Of a DNA stretch of 51,803 nt, positions 34,815 to 43,326 are shown in pieces. The position numbers and the translations under genes are program-made. The notes under the pieces were generated by a model, which worked only from the letters and a program-made list of their open reading frames with translations, ran no database searches and was not told the origin of the DNA. The DNA comes from JANNVZ01 sp031418455 (GTDB lineage: Bacteria > Bacteroidota > Bacteroidia > Flavobacteriales_D > Sanyastnellaceae), in the NCBI GenBank assembly GCA_031418455.1, contig JANOXJ010000032.1:1-51803 (forward strand), given 5' to 3'. Each line of letters begins with the position of its first letter. Position 1 is the first letter of the stretch.

Positions 34815-35867
34815 TTATTTTTCTCCTGCAGCAACTTTCTTTTGAATAGCTTGTTCTATTTCAAGTCGCATTTGCTCCAATTCCTTTTTTGAAAATTCTT
34901 CATTACTCTCCTTGCGAGACAGTAATGAAAAACTTAAGAATCTCTTTGGGTGAACGCGCATTTCGTTTAAGAGCAAGTCTAAACTATGCGATGCTGAAAC
35001 CAGCTCTGTATGCAAGCTATCATTATTTACCAATTGGCCTAGAGTGCCTTCACCACTATTAATTTTTTGGGTAATAAGAGTGAAGTCTGCCATGGCATTG
35101 TTCACCTTTTGCAATGTGGCTGTAAGCTGCAATTTAGCAAGTGAATCTGTTATTAGCTCCACATTCTTTATAGCATTGGAAAGCGATTCGTTGTTGTTTT
35201 TTAAATTGGTAGATATAGATTCTACATTTACAAATATGGCTGACAACTGACCGCTGTTGTCGTCCATAATCGTATTCAAATTGGCCGAGGTAGACTCCAA
35301 ATTTTTCATGGTAATCTTAAGACTGGCAAAAATATCTCCCAAACTTTTGGTTTGAGCGCCTCCTAAAACACTATTTAAATTGGTTATTACAGAATCCACT
35401 CCAGCAAATAATTGAGCTGTCTTTTGTTTGAGTGGTTCTATTTCTTGTCTTATCATATCGGTCAATCCAATTGATACGCTTGAGATAAGAGTGTCTTTAT
35501 TTTCTGCCAAGTTGGGGCTTTTACCCAAAATAAGTTGAATGGCTTTGCCGCCAAAAAGGTCAGCGTCCATTATTTCCAACTTAGTATCTTCAGGCACTCT
35601 CAGGTGACTATCATTTAGAATTATTTCAGCTATTATGGTTCCATCCCCATTTTCATTCATGTGCACCGCTTTTACAATTCCTATTTTAAAACCATTTAGA
35701 ATAACAGGATTGCTGGCCGTAAGTCCAGCTGCATTGGTATACACAGCATAGTACTTTTGCTGTTTTAGAAAAAGGTTTACACCCTTTAAATAATTTACCC
35801 CCAAATAGAGCAGCGCTATTGCAATTACAACTAATACGCCTATTAAAAATTCTCTGCTTACTTTCAT
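34815..35867 (-). CDS. MlaD/MCE family lipid-transport protein
   Basis: 350-residue protein with one N-terminal membrane anchor (FLIGVLVVIAIALLYLGVNYL, about 7-27) and an MCE domain (about 37-115: KYYAVYTNAAGLTASNPVILNGF). A long helical tail follows (120-350) with repeated Asn-Leu heptad-like units. It is expected to be a substrate-binding ring subunit for phospholipid transport between inner and outer membrane, as MlaD in E. coli. The ABC ATPase and permease partners (MlaF/MlaE types) are not in the window. It follows the amidase gene by only three bases. Confidence 0.88.
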   Translation of the reverse strand: MKVSREFLIGVLVVIAIALLYLGVNYLKGVNLFLKQQKYYAVYTNAAGLTASNPVILNGFKIGIVKAVHMNENGDGTIIAEIILNDSHLRVPEDTKLEIMDADLFGGKAIQLILGKSPNLAENKDTLISSVSIGLTDMIRQEIEPLKQKTAQLFAGVDSVITNLNSVLGGAQTKSLGDIFASLKITMKNLESTSANLNTIMDDNSGQLSAIFVNVESISTNLKNNNESLSNAIKNVELITDSLAKLQLTATLQKVNNAMADFTLITQKINSGEGTLGQLVNNDSLHTELVSASHSLDLLLNEMRVHPKRFLSFSLLSRKESNEEFSKKELEQMRLEIEQAIQKKVAAGEK

Positions 35868-35870
35868 GTT

Positions 35871-37169
35871 CTACTTGGGTGTTTGTGCAATTGCTTTGCT
35901 TAATTCTATACGCTCGCCATTTTCGAACGCTACCACAAATGCATCTTTAAAGCCCATTGATTTTAGCTTTTCCAGATTGTCCTTTGCTTCTTTATAAGTG
36001 TTCGTTCTGCCTGCAAGGTATTTGTATACTCCGTTTTGTTTAAATTCTTCCACCTTTTCCAGTCCTTTAAAATCAGCCGATTTTATATCTAACTTTTTTG
36101 GTGACGATACTATTTGAACCTGATATTTAATTCCTTTGGTAATATCTGACCAAAGTACACCTTGCGATGTAGTGGACTTAATAAGACTTACAGAATTAGT
36201 GGAATCAACAGGCTTACTTATGGTTTGCACTGTTGTTTGAGGCTTCTTGTCCTCTTTAGGCTTAGTATCTGCTGGCTTAGTAGGCAGCACAGTTTCTGTT
36301 TTGGAAGCGGTAGTTTCTGCTGCGCTTCCATCTTTAGGTTTAGCTACAGTGCGGTCTTTAAACTCTTTGAAAGCGCGGTAAATAGCGCTGGCCAAATAGG
36401 TTTTACCATCTTCAGAATTAAGAAAATCTTCTTCTTCAGAGTTAGAAAGAAAACCAAGCTCTACCAAAATACTTGGCATATTGGTAAATGAAATGACATA
36501 GAAGCCTGCTTGCTTAACACCTCTGTCCTTTCTTCCCACGCGGGTTCTAAACTGGTCTTGCACATTTTTGGCCAGTTTAATGCTTTGGTCTAAAAACAAA
36601 TTTTCTCGCATACTCATTATGATGTACGTGTCCGGATTTTTTGGATCAAAACCGTCATAATTTTTTTCGTGGTCTTTTTCTAAGAAAATAGAAGCATTCT
36701 CTTTCATAGCATTGGCCAAGCTCTCTTCAGTTTTGTGCAAGCCCATTACAAAAGACTCCACACCGCTGGCAGTTTTATTTTCGGCTGCATTGCAGTGTAT
36801 GGAAATAAAAAGGTCAGCATTAGAGACATTAGCTGTTTCCACTCTTTTGGCTAATGAGGGGAAGGTGTCGCCTTTTCTGGTATACACTATTTTAATTTCC
36901 GGGTAATTCTCCTCTATGTACTGACCTACTTTAAGTGTTACATCAAGTGCCACATTCTTTTCGGTAGTTTTAAAACGGCCAGTGCCAAGATTGCCCGGAT
37001 CGCTACCGCCATGCCCCGCATCCAGCACCACCACAAACTGGTCTTCGGCCACTGGAGGGGCCGCAGCCACCATAAATATGAAGGCCAGTGCAAGAAAAGC
37101 CCAAACTTTTCGTTTGCCCTTTTTGCTCTGGATTTGAGTGTGTGTTATTTTACTTACTTGCTCTTTCAT
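35871..37169 (-). CDS. N-acetylmuramoyl-L-alanine amidase (Amidase_3) with SPOR-like C-terminus
   Basis: Zinc amidase that cleaves the peptide from muramic acid in peptidoglycan, used in cell separation. 432 residues from the ATG at 37169; a start at 37241 would overlap the divergent lptD and lies upstream of a promoter-like element. A membrane/signal segment (VWAFLALAFIFMVAAAPP) near 22-40 precedes the catalytic domain, whose ligands are the His in VVLDAGHGGSDPG, the Glu in TTEKNVALD, the His in ISIHCNAA and the Glu in ILVELGFLSN. A Lys/Thr/Pro-rich linker follows. The last 75 residues (YQVQIVSSPKKL... to ...FVVAFENGERI) look like a SPOR peptidoglycan-binding domain. Confidence 0.92.
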   Translation of the reverse strand: MKEQVSKITHTQIQSKKGKRKVWAFLALAFIFMVAAAPPVAEDQFVVVLDAGHGGSDPGNLGTGRFKTTEKNVALDVTLKVGQYIEENYPEIKIVYTRKGDTFPSLAKRVETANVSNADLFISIHCNAAENKTASGVESFVMGLHKTEESLANAMKENASIFLEKDHEKNYDGFDPKNPDTYIIMSMRENLFLDQSIKLAKNVQDQFRTRVGRKDRGVKQAGFYVISFTNMPSILVELGFLSNSEEEDFLNSEDGKTYLASAIYRAFKEFKDRTVAKPKDGSAAETTASKTETVLPTKPADTKPKEDKKPQTTVQTISKPVDSTNSVSLIKSTTSQGVLWSDITKGIKYQVQIVSSPKKLDIKSADFKGLEKVEEFKQNGVYKYLAGRTNTYKEAKDNLEKLKSMGFKDAFVVAFENGERIELSKAIAQTPK

Positions 37170-37176
37170 AGCTTTG
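37169..37176 (+). promoter_or_regulatory. Candidate -7 element of lptD
   Basis: TAGCTTTG matches TAnnTTTG. It would start transcription near 37183, only seven bases before the GTG start at 37190, giving an almost leaderless message. No -33 partner at the right spacing was seen. It overlaps the amidase ATG on the opposite strand. Confidence 0.3.
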
Positions 37177-37189
37177 ACGCCAATTACTC

Positions 37190-39811
37190 GTGTTACAAAG
37201 GTATTTTTTAGAAACCCCGACTCTGCGTGCATTTGCTTCATTTTTCACCGCTTTTGTGTTGATAATGGCTCTGCCTTGTTTTGGCATATCCGTGATTGCC
37301 CAAACAGTGGCTGACACTACTAACGTGGCAGATACCACTTCTATTGTAGAAGATGATTTGGGTTTGGACAACAACATAGACTACTATGGCAAAGACAGTA
37401 CCGTAGTAGATGTGGACCGTGAGCGCATATTACTTTATGGCGAAGCATGGGTAAAATATGGCGACATGGAAGTAAAGGCCGATTTTATTGAATTTTCCTT
37501 TAATGACTTCACTGCCAGGGCCGTAGGCAAACGCGATAGCACAGGGCAAATAACCCAACGCGCCACCTTTCGCGAGGCCGACAAAGAATTTGCCGAAGAC
37601 TCCTTGGCTTACAATTTTAAAACAAAACGAGGCATAAGCTATGGTGTGCGCACCAAAGAAGACCAAATATATCTGCTAAGCGAAGTAAGCAAAAAGGCAA
37701 CTAATAACTGGATAAGCATAGGCAATGGCCAGCTCACTACCTGCGACCACGAAAATCCTCACTTCCACTTTAGGTTAAAACGAGCCTTGGTAATACCCAA
37801 CGACAAAGTGGTAAGTGGCCCGGTGGTGCTAAAATTTAGAAAGGTGCCTCTGGCGGCATTTCCATTTGGCTTTTTTCCCAATAAGCGCGAAAGCAGCCAG
37901 GGCATTTTGCTGCCGGGTTATGGCAATAGCAAAGAGAAAGGATTTTTTCTGACCAACTTTGGATACTATGTGCCTATAAGCAACAAGGTGGATGCTAAAG
38001 TAACCTTTGACATATATACACGCGGCAGCTGGGCTATAAGAAACGATTACAACTACAAGAACAACTACCGATACAATGGCACTTTCAATATAGGCTATAC
38101 TGCTAATAAGCAAGGCTTGCCGGAATTAAAAAGCTATACCGAAACGAATTCTTTTGTGGTAGGCTGGACCCACACTCAAGACCCACGCTCGCGCCCCAAC
38201 ACTACCTTTAATAGTAATGTGCGCATTAGCTCGCTCAACAATTTTCAGCAAAACATAAATGTAAACCAGCAAGACTTCCTAAGCAACACCTTTACCTCCA
38301 CCATAAATTACGGCAAGCGCTGGCCTAACAAGCCTTACAACATAGGAGTAGTGGCAAGCCAAACTCAAAACAATGTATCGCGCAATGTGGATGTTACTCT
38401 TCCGCAGCTCACCGCCAACCTTACGCGTATTTCCCTCGGTAGATTTTTTCCTGAAAAACCCAGACTAAAAGCCTTTCTAAACAATTTTGGTTTTGATGCC
38501 AGCATGAATGCAGCCAATAAAGTAAGTGCGAAAAACACAAGCTACCGTTGGGACAGAGCCGACAGCCTTTGGATGCGCAGCCGCAATGGCATAAAAACAA
38601 GTGGGCAAATGAGCGCAGCGCTTAAAGCAAAACAATATGCTACAGTCAACTTTAGCCTAAGGGCCGAGTCGTTTCATGCAGTGCGCGCTTTGCAGCAATT
38701 TTATAATCCGGATATTTTGCAATACCAGAAGGATACAATTAATAAATTTATAAGTGCCCTTAACTGGGGAGCCAGCATGAGTGCCAGTCATAGAGTGTAC
38801 GGCACATTCAATATGGGCAATGGTAGAAAAATAAAAGCACTGAGGCATACTATACAATGGAGCGAGGGCATGAGCTATACCCCTTACAACAGCTATAGTA
38901 CTAATTACTTCCAGGCAGATGGCACCGTGGCTAATTACACTGCTTTTGATTTAGCCTCTTTTCAGCCGCAGAGCACAAGCGAAAATTTAAATGCAAATTT
39001 TAGTTTGCAACAAAACATAGAGGCCAAAGTACGAGATAAAACTTCCGCTAAGCTTACTTACAAAAAAGTAAAACTATTAGAAAGCTGGAACACCAGAATA
39101 TCGCGCAATTTTTTAGCAGATAGTTTAAAGTGGAGCAAGGTGACCATGACTGCATTTACCAAAATAGGTAGTAACACCACCATTAATTACAACAACTCAT
39201 TTAGCCTATATGATCGCGACTCGCTGGGCCGCGAGATAAACCAATACATGTGGAGCACACAGCGTAAACTTATGCGCCTTATTGGCAATTCTATTTCCTT
39301 AAATTTTGATTTAAAAAGCAAAAACAAAACTGCAGCACCCAAAGCCACCGACACTCTTACCCCTGCTGAGCAAGAAGTACTAGTGCGAAACAAAGACAAC
39401 CTAATAGACTTTAGCACACCCTGGACCCTCTCAGTAAGCTACGTGCTGGGCTATACCAAAGGATTTAGTAAAATAGAACAGGCAGATACCATAAAGATGA
39501 ATCACACCATTGGCTTTAGAGGCGATATTACATTTTTGAAACGCTATGCTATAAGTGTAAACAGTGGATATAACCTAAGCAATGCCCGTTACCAAACACT
39601 ACAGTTTAAAGATTTTGGCCTTAGAGATTTTTCATCTACCACCATAAGCTTGCATGTGGACCTGCACTGCTGGGAGTTTAGCTGCAGCTACATACCATTT
39701 GGCACACGCCAAAGTTGGATGGCACAACTCAATATTAAATCGCCTTTACTAAAAGATTTGAAACTACAACGCAGAGGCACTTTTGGCGAGAACAATGGAA
39801 ATCTGTGGTAA
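37190..39811 (+). CDS. lptD: LPS-assembly outer-membrane protein LptD
   Basis: Outer-membrane translocon for the last step of LPS export. 873 residues with signal sequence (about 1-38), then an OstA-like beta-jellyroll (LLYGEAWVKYGDMEVKADFI, near 80-100, through the LTTCDHENPHFHF stretch), followed by a large beta-barrel whose strands alternate Tyr/Asn-rich segments to the C-terminus. The Cys in LTTCDH is a candidate for the disulphides known in LptD. It is read from GTG at 37190, as no ATG precedes the signal sequence. Divergent from amidase and abutting the convergent SDR gene without a spare base. The membership is the Bacteroidota 'putative LPS assembly protein LptD' group. Confidence 0.88.
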   Translation: MLQRYFLETPTLRAFASFFTAFVLIMALPCFGISVIAQTVADTTNVADTTSIVEDDLGLDNNIDYYGKDSTVVDVDRERILLYGEAWVKYGDMEVKADFIEFSFNDFTARAVGKRDSTGQITQRATFREADKEFAEDSLAYNFKTKRGISYGVRTKEDQIYLLSEVSKKATNNWISIGNGQLTTCDHENPHFHFRLKRALVIPNDKVVSGPVVLKFRKVPLAAFPFGFFPNKRESSQGILLPGYGNSKEKGFFLTNFGYYVPISNKVDAKVTFDIYTRGSWAIRNDYNYKNNYRYNGTFNIGYTANKQGLPELKSYTETNSFVVGWTHTQDPRSRPNTTFNSNVRISSLNNFQQNINVNQQDFLSNTFTSTINYGKRWPNKPYNIGVVASQTQNNVSRNVDVTLPQLTANLTRISLGRFFPEKPRLKAFLNNFGFDASMNAANKVSAKNTSYRWDRADSLWMRSRNGIKTSGQMSAALKAKQYATVNFSLRAESFHAVRALQQFYNPDILQYQKDTINKFISALNWGASMSASHRVYGTFNMGNGRKIKALRHTIQWSEGMSYTPYNSYSTNYFQADGTVANYTAFDLASFQPQSTSENLNANFSLQQNIEAKVRDKTSAKLTYKKVKLLESWNTRISRNFLADSLKWSKVTMTAFTKIGSNTTINYNNSFSLYDRDSLGREINQYMWSTQRKLMRLIGNSISLNFDLKSKNKTAAPKATDTLTPAEQEVLVRNKDNLIDFSTPWTLSVSYVLGYTKGFSKIEQADTIKMNHTIGFRGDITFLKRYAISVNSGYNLSNARYQTLQFKDFGLRDFSSTTISLHVDLHCWEFSCSYIPFGTRQSWMAQLNIKSPLLKDLKLQRRGTFGENNGNLW
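37196..37203 (-). promoter_or_regulatory. Candidate -7 element of the amidase/MCE operon
   Basis: Minus-strand TACCTTTG matches TAnnTTTG; the start would be near 37189, about 20 bases ahead of the ATG at 37169. This favours that ATG over an upstream one at 37241. No -33 TTG at a good distance. Confidence 0.42.
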
Positions 39812-40615
39812 TTATTTAGCCGATTTCTTTCTCAGAATTTTGTCAAATTGTGTTGGGAAAAATCGTTTAACCCAAAGACCATTTATCTCTTTTCCACCCA
39901 CGGCAAATTCCTTTTTCTTAGCTGCTACGCCTTCTAAAATTTTATGAGCGCACTCTTGCACTGGCATGCCACCTGCCTGATTATCGTCCATGCTACCTGT
40001 AGGAGTTCCTGCACCATCAAAGGCATTTTTAGAAATATCAGTAGCTATAAAACCGGGAGTGAATAGAGTAATGTGTATACCCAAGGGCTCCACTTCCATG
40101 CGCATACTATCATAATACCCATGCAGCGCATGCTTTGCAGCAGCATACGATGAGCGTAAATAAAATCCCCATTTGCCAAGCAAAGTAGAAGTAACAACGA
40201 TGTGTCCTGATTTTTTCGCAATCATATCCTTAGCTACCAATTTTGAAAGCAACACATTACTAAAAAAATCAATTTCCATAATTTTTCGTTCCACCTCAGA
40301 GGAGGTTTCCATGGCCGTGCTTCGCTGGCTTATGCCACCATTATTAAAAAGTATGTCTATAGCACCATGTTTTGCTCGCACGGTTTCATAGGCGCTTTTT
40401 ACACTTTGCTCTTCGGCAAGGTCCAGCGCTACTATATCCACATTATTAGGCTGGGCGCAAAGGGCCTTTACCCGCTGCAACTCCTCTTGCCTGCGGGCAG
40501 AAATAATGAGGTGTGCCCCCGCTTTGCTAAGCAGAATGGCCAAATGCTCGCCTATACCGGAGCTGGCGCCAGTAATCCAAACTTTCTTTTGAAAGAAATA
40601 ATTATTATAATCCAT
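39812..40615 (-). CDS. SDR-family oxidoreductase
   Basis: 267-residue short-chain dehydrogenase; the ATG at 40615 is preferred to a GTG at 40645, because the fold begins shortly after it. Cofactor motif GASSGIGE (about 15-22), NNGG replacing NNAG (LFNNGGIS), catalytic Ser in VTSTLLG and the Tyr/Lys pair in YAAAKHALHGYYD. The C-terminal TPGFIATDISKNAF and basic KRFFPTQFDKILRKKSAK end resemble the DHRS7/ketosphinganine-reductase side of the family, which act on lipids. Sphingolipid or fatty-acid reduction would fit a Bacteroidota cell, but that is only an inference. Its stop abuts the lptD stop. Confidence 0.85.
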   Translation of the reverse strand: MDYNNYFFQKKVWITGASSGIGEHLAILLSKAGAHLIISARRQEELQRVKALCAQPNNVDIVALDLAEEQSVKSAYETVRAKHGAIDILFNNGGISQRSTAMETSSEVERKIMEIDFFSNVLLSKLVAKDMIAKKSGHIVVTSTLLGKWGFYLRSSYAAAKHALHGYYDSMRMEVEPLGIHITLFTPGFIATDISKNAFDGAGTPTGSMDDNQAGGMPVQECAHKILEGVAAKKKEFAVGGKEINGLWVKRFFPTQFDKILRKKSAK

Positions 40616-40695
40616 GCAAATAATTAGAAGGATGCGAAATTGCACCTAAAATCCTCTAACTATTACTCTTTATTTTTCCATTGGTGTAATAATGT

Positions 40696-40728
40696 CTTAA
40701 CCTTGCCTTAATAAGTAAGTAGTTACTT
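40696..40728 (+). promoter_or_regulatory. Candidate response-regulator binding site upstream of the two-component operon
   Basis: Two CTTAA units (40696-40700 and 40707-40711) repeat at exactly 11 bases, the spacing used by OmpR/PhoB-type regulators. They are followed by an inverted repeat AAGTAA-GTAG-TTACTT (40713-40728). The site lies about 50 bases before the regulator ATG and could serve autoregulation. Confidence 0.3.
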
Positions 40729-40777
40729 CGCCACATAATAAAAGTGCTGAGAAGAATAAAGCAAAGACTAAAATGTC

Positions 40778-41455
40778 ATGAATAAACAAAAAATATTATT
40801 GGTAGATGATGAGCCGGATATTTTAGAACTAATAAGTTTTAATTTAGAGAAGGAAGGATTTGATGTGCAAACAGCCAGCAACGGCCGCATAGCCTTGCAA
40901 AAAGCCAGATTGCAAAAGCCTGATTTAGTATTGTTAGATGTGATGATGCCTGAAATGGATGGCATGGAAACATGCAGAGAACTGCGCGAAGACCCCTTAC
41001 TAAAAGATGTAATAATAGCACTGCTTACCGCCCGCAACGAGGACTATAGCCAAATAGCAGGTTTCGAAGCAGGGGCCGATGATTATATAAGCAAACCAAT
41101 AAAACCAAGAGTACTGGTGTCGCGGGTAAAAGCACTTTTACGCAGACAGCAGCCCACGGCTGCTGTAACAGCGCCCACCAGCAGCTCAGGCATTACCATA
41201 GACAAAGAGAGGTATTTGGTATTTAAAAACAACGAACCACTCACGCTTCCGAAAAAAGAATTTGAATTACTCGCACTATTATCCTCAGCCCCCGGCAGAG
41301 TTTTTACAAGAGAAAATATACTGAATACCGTATGGGGCAATGATGTGGTAGTGGGCGACCGCACCATAGATGTACACATACGCAAGCTTAGAGAAAAACT
41401 TGGTGACGATTATTTCAAAACAATAAAAGGAGTTGGATATAAATTTGAGCCATAA
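40778..41455 (+). CDS. OmpR/PhoB-family response regulator
   Basis: 225-residue DNA-binding regulator. Receiver domain (1-120) with acidic pocket D10-D11, phospho-acceptor D54 (LVLLDVMMPEMDG), T84 and K106 (YISKPIKP). After a short Ala/Thr/Ser linker comes a winged-helix DNA-binding domain (about 140-225) with FELLALLSSAPGRVFTRENIL, the recognition helix DRTIDVHIRKLREKLG and the wing IKGVGYKF. It is overlapped by one base by the sensor kinase (TAATG, 41453-41457), so the two are a cognate pair. The PhoB/PhoR pattern is a good fit, but phosphate genes are not nearby. Confidence 0.94.
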   Translation: MNKQKILLVDDEPDILELISFNLEKEGFDVQTASNGRIALQKARLQKPDLVLLDVMMPEMDGMETCRELREDPLLKDVIIALLTARNEDYSQIAGFEAGADDYISKPIKPRVLVSRVKALLRRQQPTAAVTAPTSSSGITIDKERYLVFKNNEPLTLPKKEFELLALLSSAPGRVFTRENILNTVWGNDVVVGDRTIDVHIRKLREKLGDDYFKTIKGVGYKFEP

Positions 41456-42504
41456 TGGCTATAAATATTAGAACCCCACGCAATGTAGCACTGGCCTCTG
41501 CTGCCTTTATTACAGTCATACTTGCGGCTACTTACTTTGTTCTTATATACATCTTAGAACGTGAGTTCGAAATTTTTTCGTTGCTCCTATTAGTGGTGCT
41601 TGGTTTTACCATATCCTTTGGTATAATCCATTTTTTTATAGAAAAATTTCTTTACCATAAGGTAAAAATTATTTACAAAACCATACACTCTTTTAAGTCG
41701 CAAAACGATAACAAGCCCACCATACAAATGAGTGCCGATGTGCTGAGTGAAGTAAATACTGAGGTGGCAGAATGGGCCAAAGACAGAATAAGAGAAGTAA
41801 AAGAATTAAAAACAGCCGACAATTATCGCAGAGAGTTTGTAGGCAATTTAGCTCATGAATTAAAAACACCTCTATTCAGCATACAGGGGTATATAGACAC
41901 ACTGCTGGATGGTGAATTAACCGATATAGAACAGACCAAAAAATTTCTTCAAAAGGCAAGCAATAGCTGCGAACGACTGAGTAATTTAATAAAAGACCTA
42001 GACCAGATAACTTCGTTTGAGAGCGGCAATATGCCCCTTATAATTACACGGTTCGATATAGTGGAACTAACTAAAAAAGTAATAGACCAACTGGAACAAG
42101 CAGCCAATCAAAAATCTGTGGTGCTGCGCTTACGAAGAGAAAACGAAAAACCAATTATGGTAGAAGCTGATAGCTCTAGAATAGAACAAGTGCTTACAAA
42201 TTTATTCATGAATAGCATAAGCTATGGCAAGGATGGAGGCGAAACCCGCGTAAGGTTTTACGACATGAATGATAATATTCTAATAGAAGTGGCAGACAAT
42301 GGAATTGGCATAGCTAAGGAACATTTGCCTCGGGTATTTGAGCGATTTTATAGAGTGGACAAAAGCAGGTCGCGCAATGAGGGTGGCTCTGGATTAGGTC
42401 TTGCCATTTGCAAGCACATTATAGAAGCGCACAACCAATCACTGAGCGTTAGAAGCACCGAGGGTATGGGCAGCACTTTTTCGTTTACTCTTAAAAAGAA
42501 ATAA
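41455..42504 (+). CDS. Sensor histidine kinase, cognate to the upstream regulator
   Basis: 349-residue membrane kinase with two closely spaced hydrophobic segments (about 11-33 and 40-62) and almost no periplasmic part, which suggests sensing in the membrane or through a partner. No PAS domain is evident. HisKA has H134 (GNLAHELKTPLFSIQGY). The HATPase contains the N box (RIEQVLTNLFMNSISYG), G1 (DNGIGIAKEHLPRVF) and G2 (GSGLGLAICKHI). Structure resembles PhoR-type kinases. The one-base overlap with the regulator gene supports co-translation. Confidence 0.93.
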   Translation: MAINIRTPRNVALASAAFITVILAATYFVLIYILEREFEIFSLLLLVVLGFTISFGIIHFFIEKFLYHKVKIIYKTIHSFKSQNDNKPTIQMSADVLSEVNTEVAEWAKDRIREVKELKTADNYRREFVGNLAHELKTPLFSIQGYIDTLLDGELTDIEQTKKFLQKASNSCERLSNLIKDLDQITSFESGNMPLIITRFDIVELTKKVIDQLEQAANQKSVVLRLRRENEKPIMVEADSSRIEQVLTNLFMNSISYGKDGGETRVRFYDMNDNILIEVADNGIGIAKEHLPRVFERFYRVDKSRSRNEGGSGLGLAICKHIIEAHNQSLSVRSTEGMGSTFSFTLKKK

Positions 42505-42511
42505 TTCCAGA

Positions 42512-43171
42512 CTATCCCACCAGACAATCCCAATCAGGGCGCACAAATGAGTTGTGCTGCTTTTCCCAGCCAATAGTAGTTTCGGGCCCATGGCCGGAAT
42601 AGACGGTATAATCATCGGGCAGAGCATACATTTTTTGCTGAATGGATTGTACTAAATCAGCAGCATTGCACATGGGCAAATCCACCCTACCTACACTGCC
42701 TCTGAACAACACATCGCCCGATAGCACAAGTTTTTCATCCTCGTTTATCAAGGCAATATGGCCTGGCGCATGGCCAGGAACAAACAACACGCGCAACGTT
42801 GTGGTGCCAAAACGCACTACCTCACCTTCTTCCAAAAACGCATTGGGCATGGGCGACAACTGATAAGGCACATTCCACATTAAACTGGCAGAAGGAGCCC
42901 TTTCCAGCATAGGTATTTCCTTTTTATGCGCCATTAACGGAATAGCATATTTATCGCACACAGCTGCATTACCCAGTATATGGTCCAGATGGCAGTGTGT
43001 GTTTATTACCATTTTGGGTGTTAATCCCTCATCAGCTATAAATTCAAACAGCAAATCATTCTCCTCCTGCTCCGCCATACCTGGGTCAATAATTATGGCC
43101 TCCTTGGTGGCATCAAAAATGACATAAGTGTTTTCAGAAAAAGGATTAAAAGTGAATTGGGCTAAACGCAT
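42512..43171 (-). CDS. MBL-fold metallo-hydrolase (glyoxalase II-like)
   Basis: 219-residue metallo-beta-lactamase-fold protein; ATG at 43171 is preferred to a TTG at 43201. The metal-binding motif HCHLDH (near 68-73) is complete, later ligands are the His in FVPGHAPGHIAL, the Asp in LVLSGDVLFRGSVGR and the His in VYSGHGPET. This matches the YcbL/glyoxalase II-like branch found widely in bacteria. The real substrate is often a thioester, but no glyoxalase I is present nearby. Its stop is seven bases from the sensor-kinase stop (convergent). Confidence 0.9.
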   Translation of the reverse strand: MRLAQFTFNPFSENTYVIFDATKEAIIIDPGMAEQEENDLLFEFIADEGLTPKMVINTHCHLDHILGNAAVCDKYAIPLMAHKKEIPMLERAPSASLMWNVPYQLSPMPNAFLEEGEVVRFGTTTLRVLFVPGHAPGHIALINEDEKLVLSGDVLFRGSVGRVDLPMCNAADLVQSIQQKMYALPDDYTVYSGHGPETTIGWEKQHNSFVRPDWDCLVG

Positions 43172-43326
43172 GTAATTATTGTGATTTGTAATTCCCCGCA
43201 AAAAACGACCAAAAATCTCATTTAAACTGACAAAAGAATGTCCAATTTGAGCAATTTTGATTACAATTTGTTGTTACATTAGCGCCTACGGTTATTGTTT
43301 TTTTTCAAAGGCCGCTCCTTCCATTA

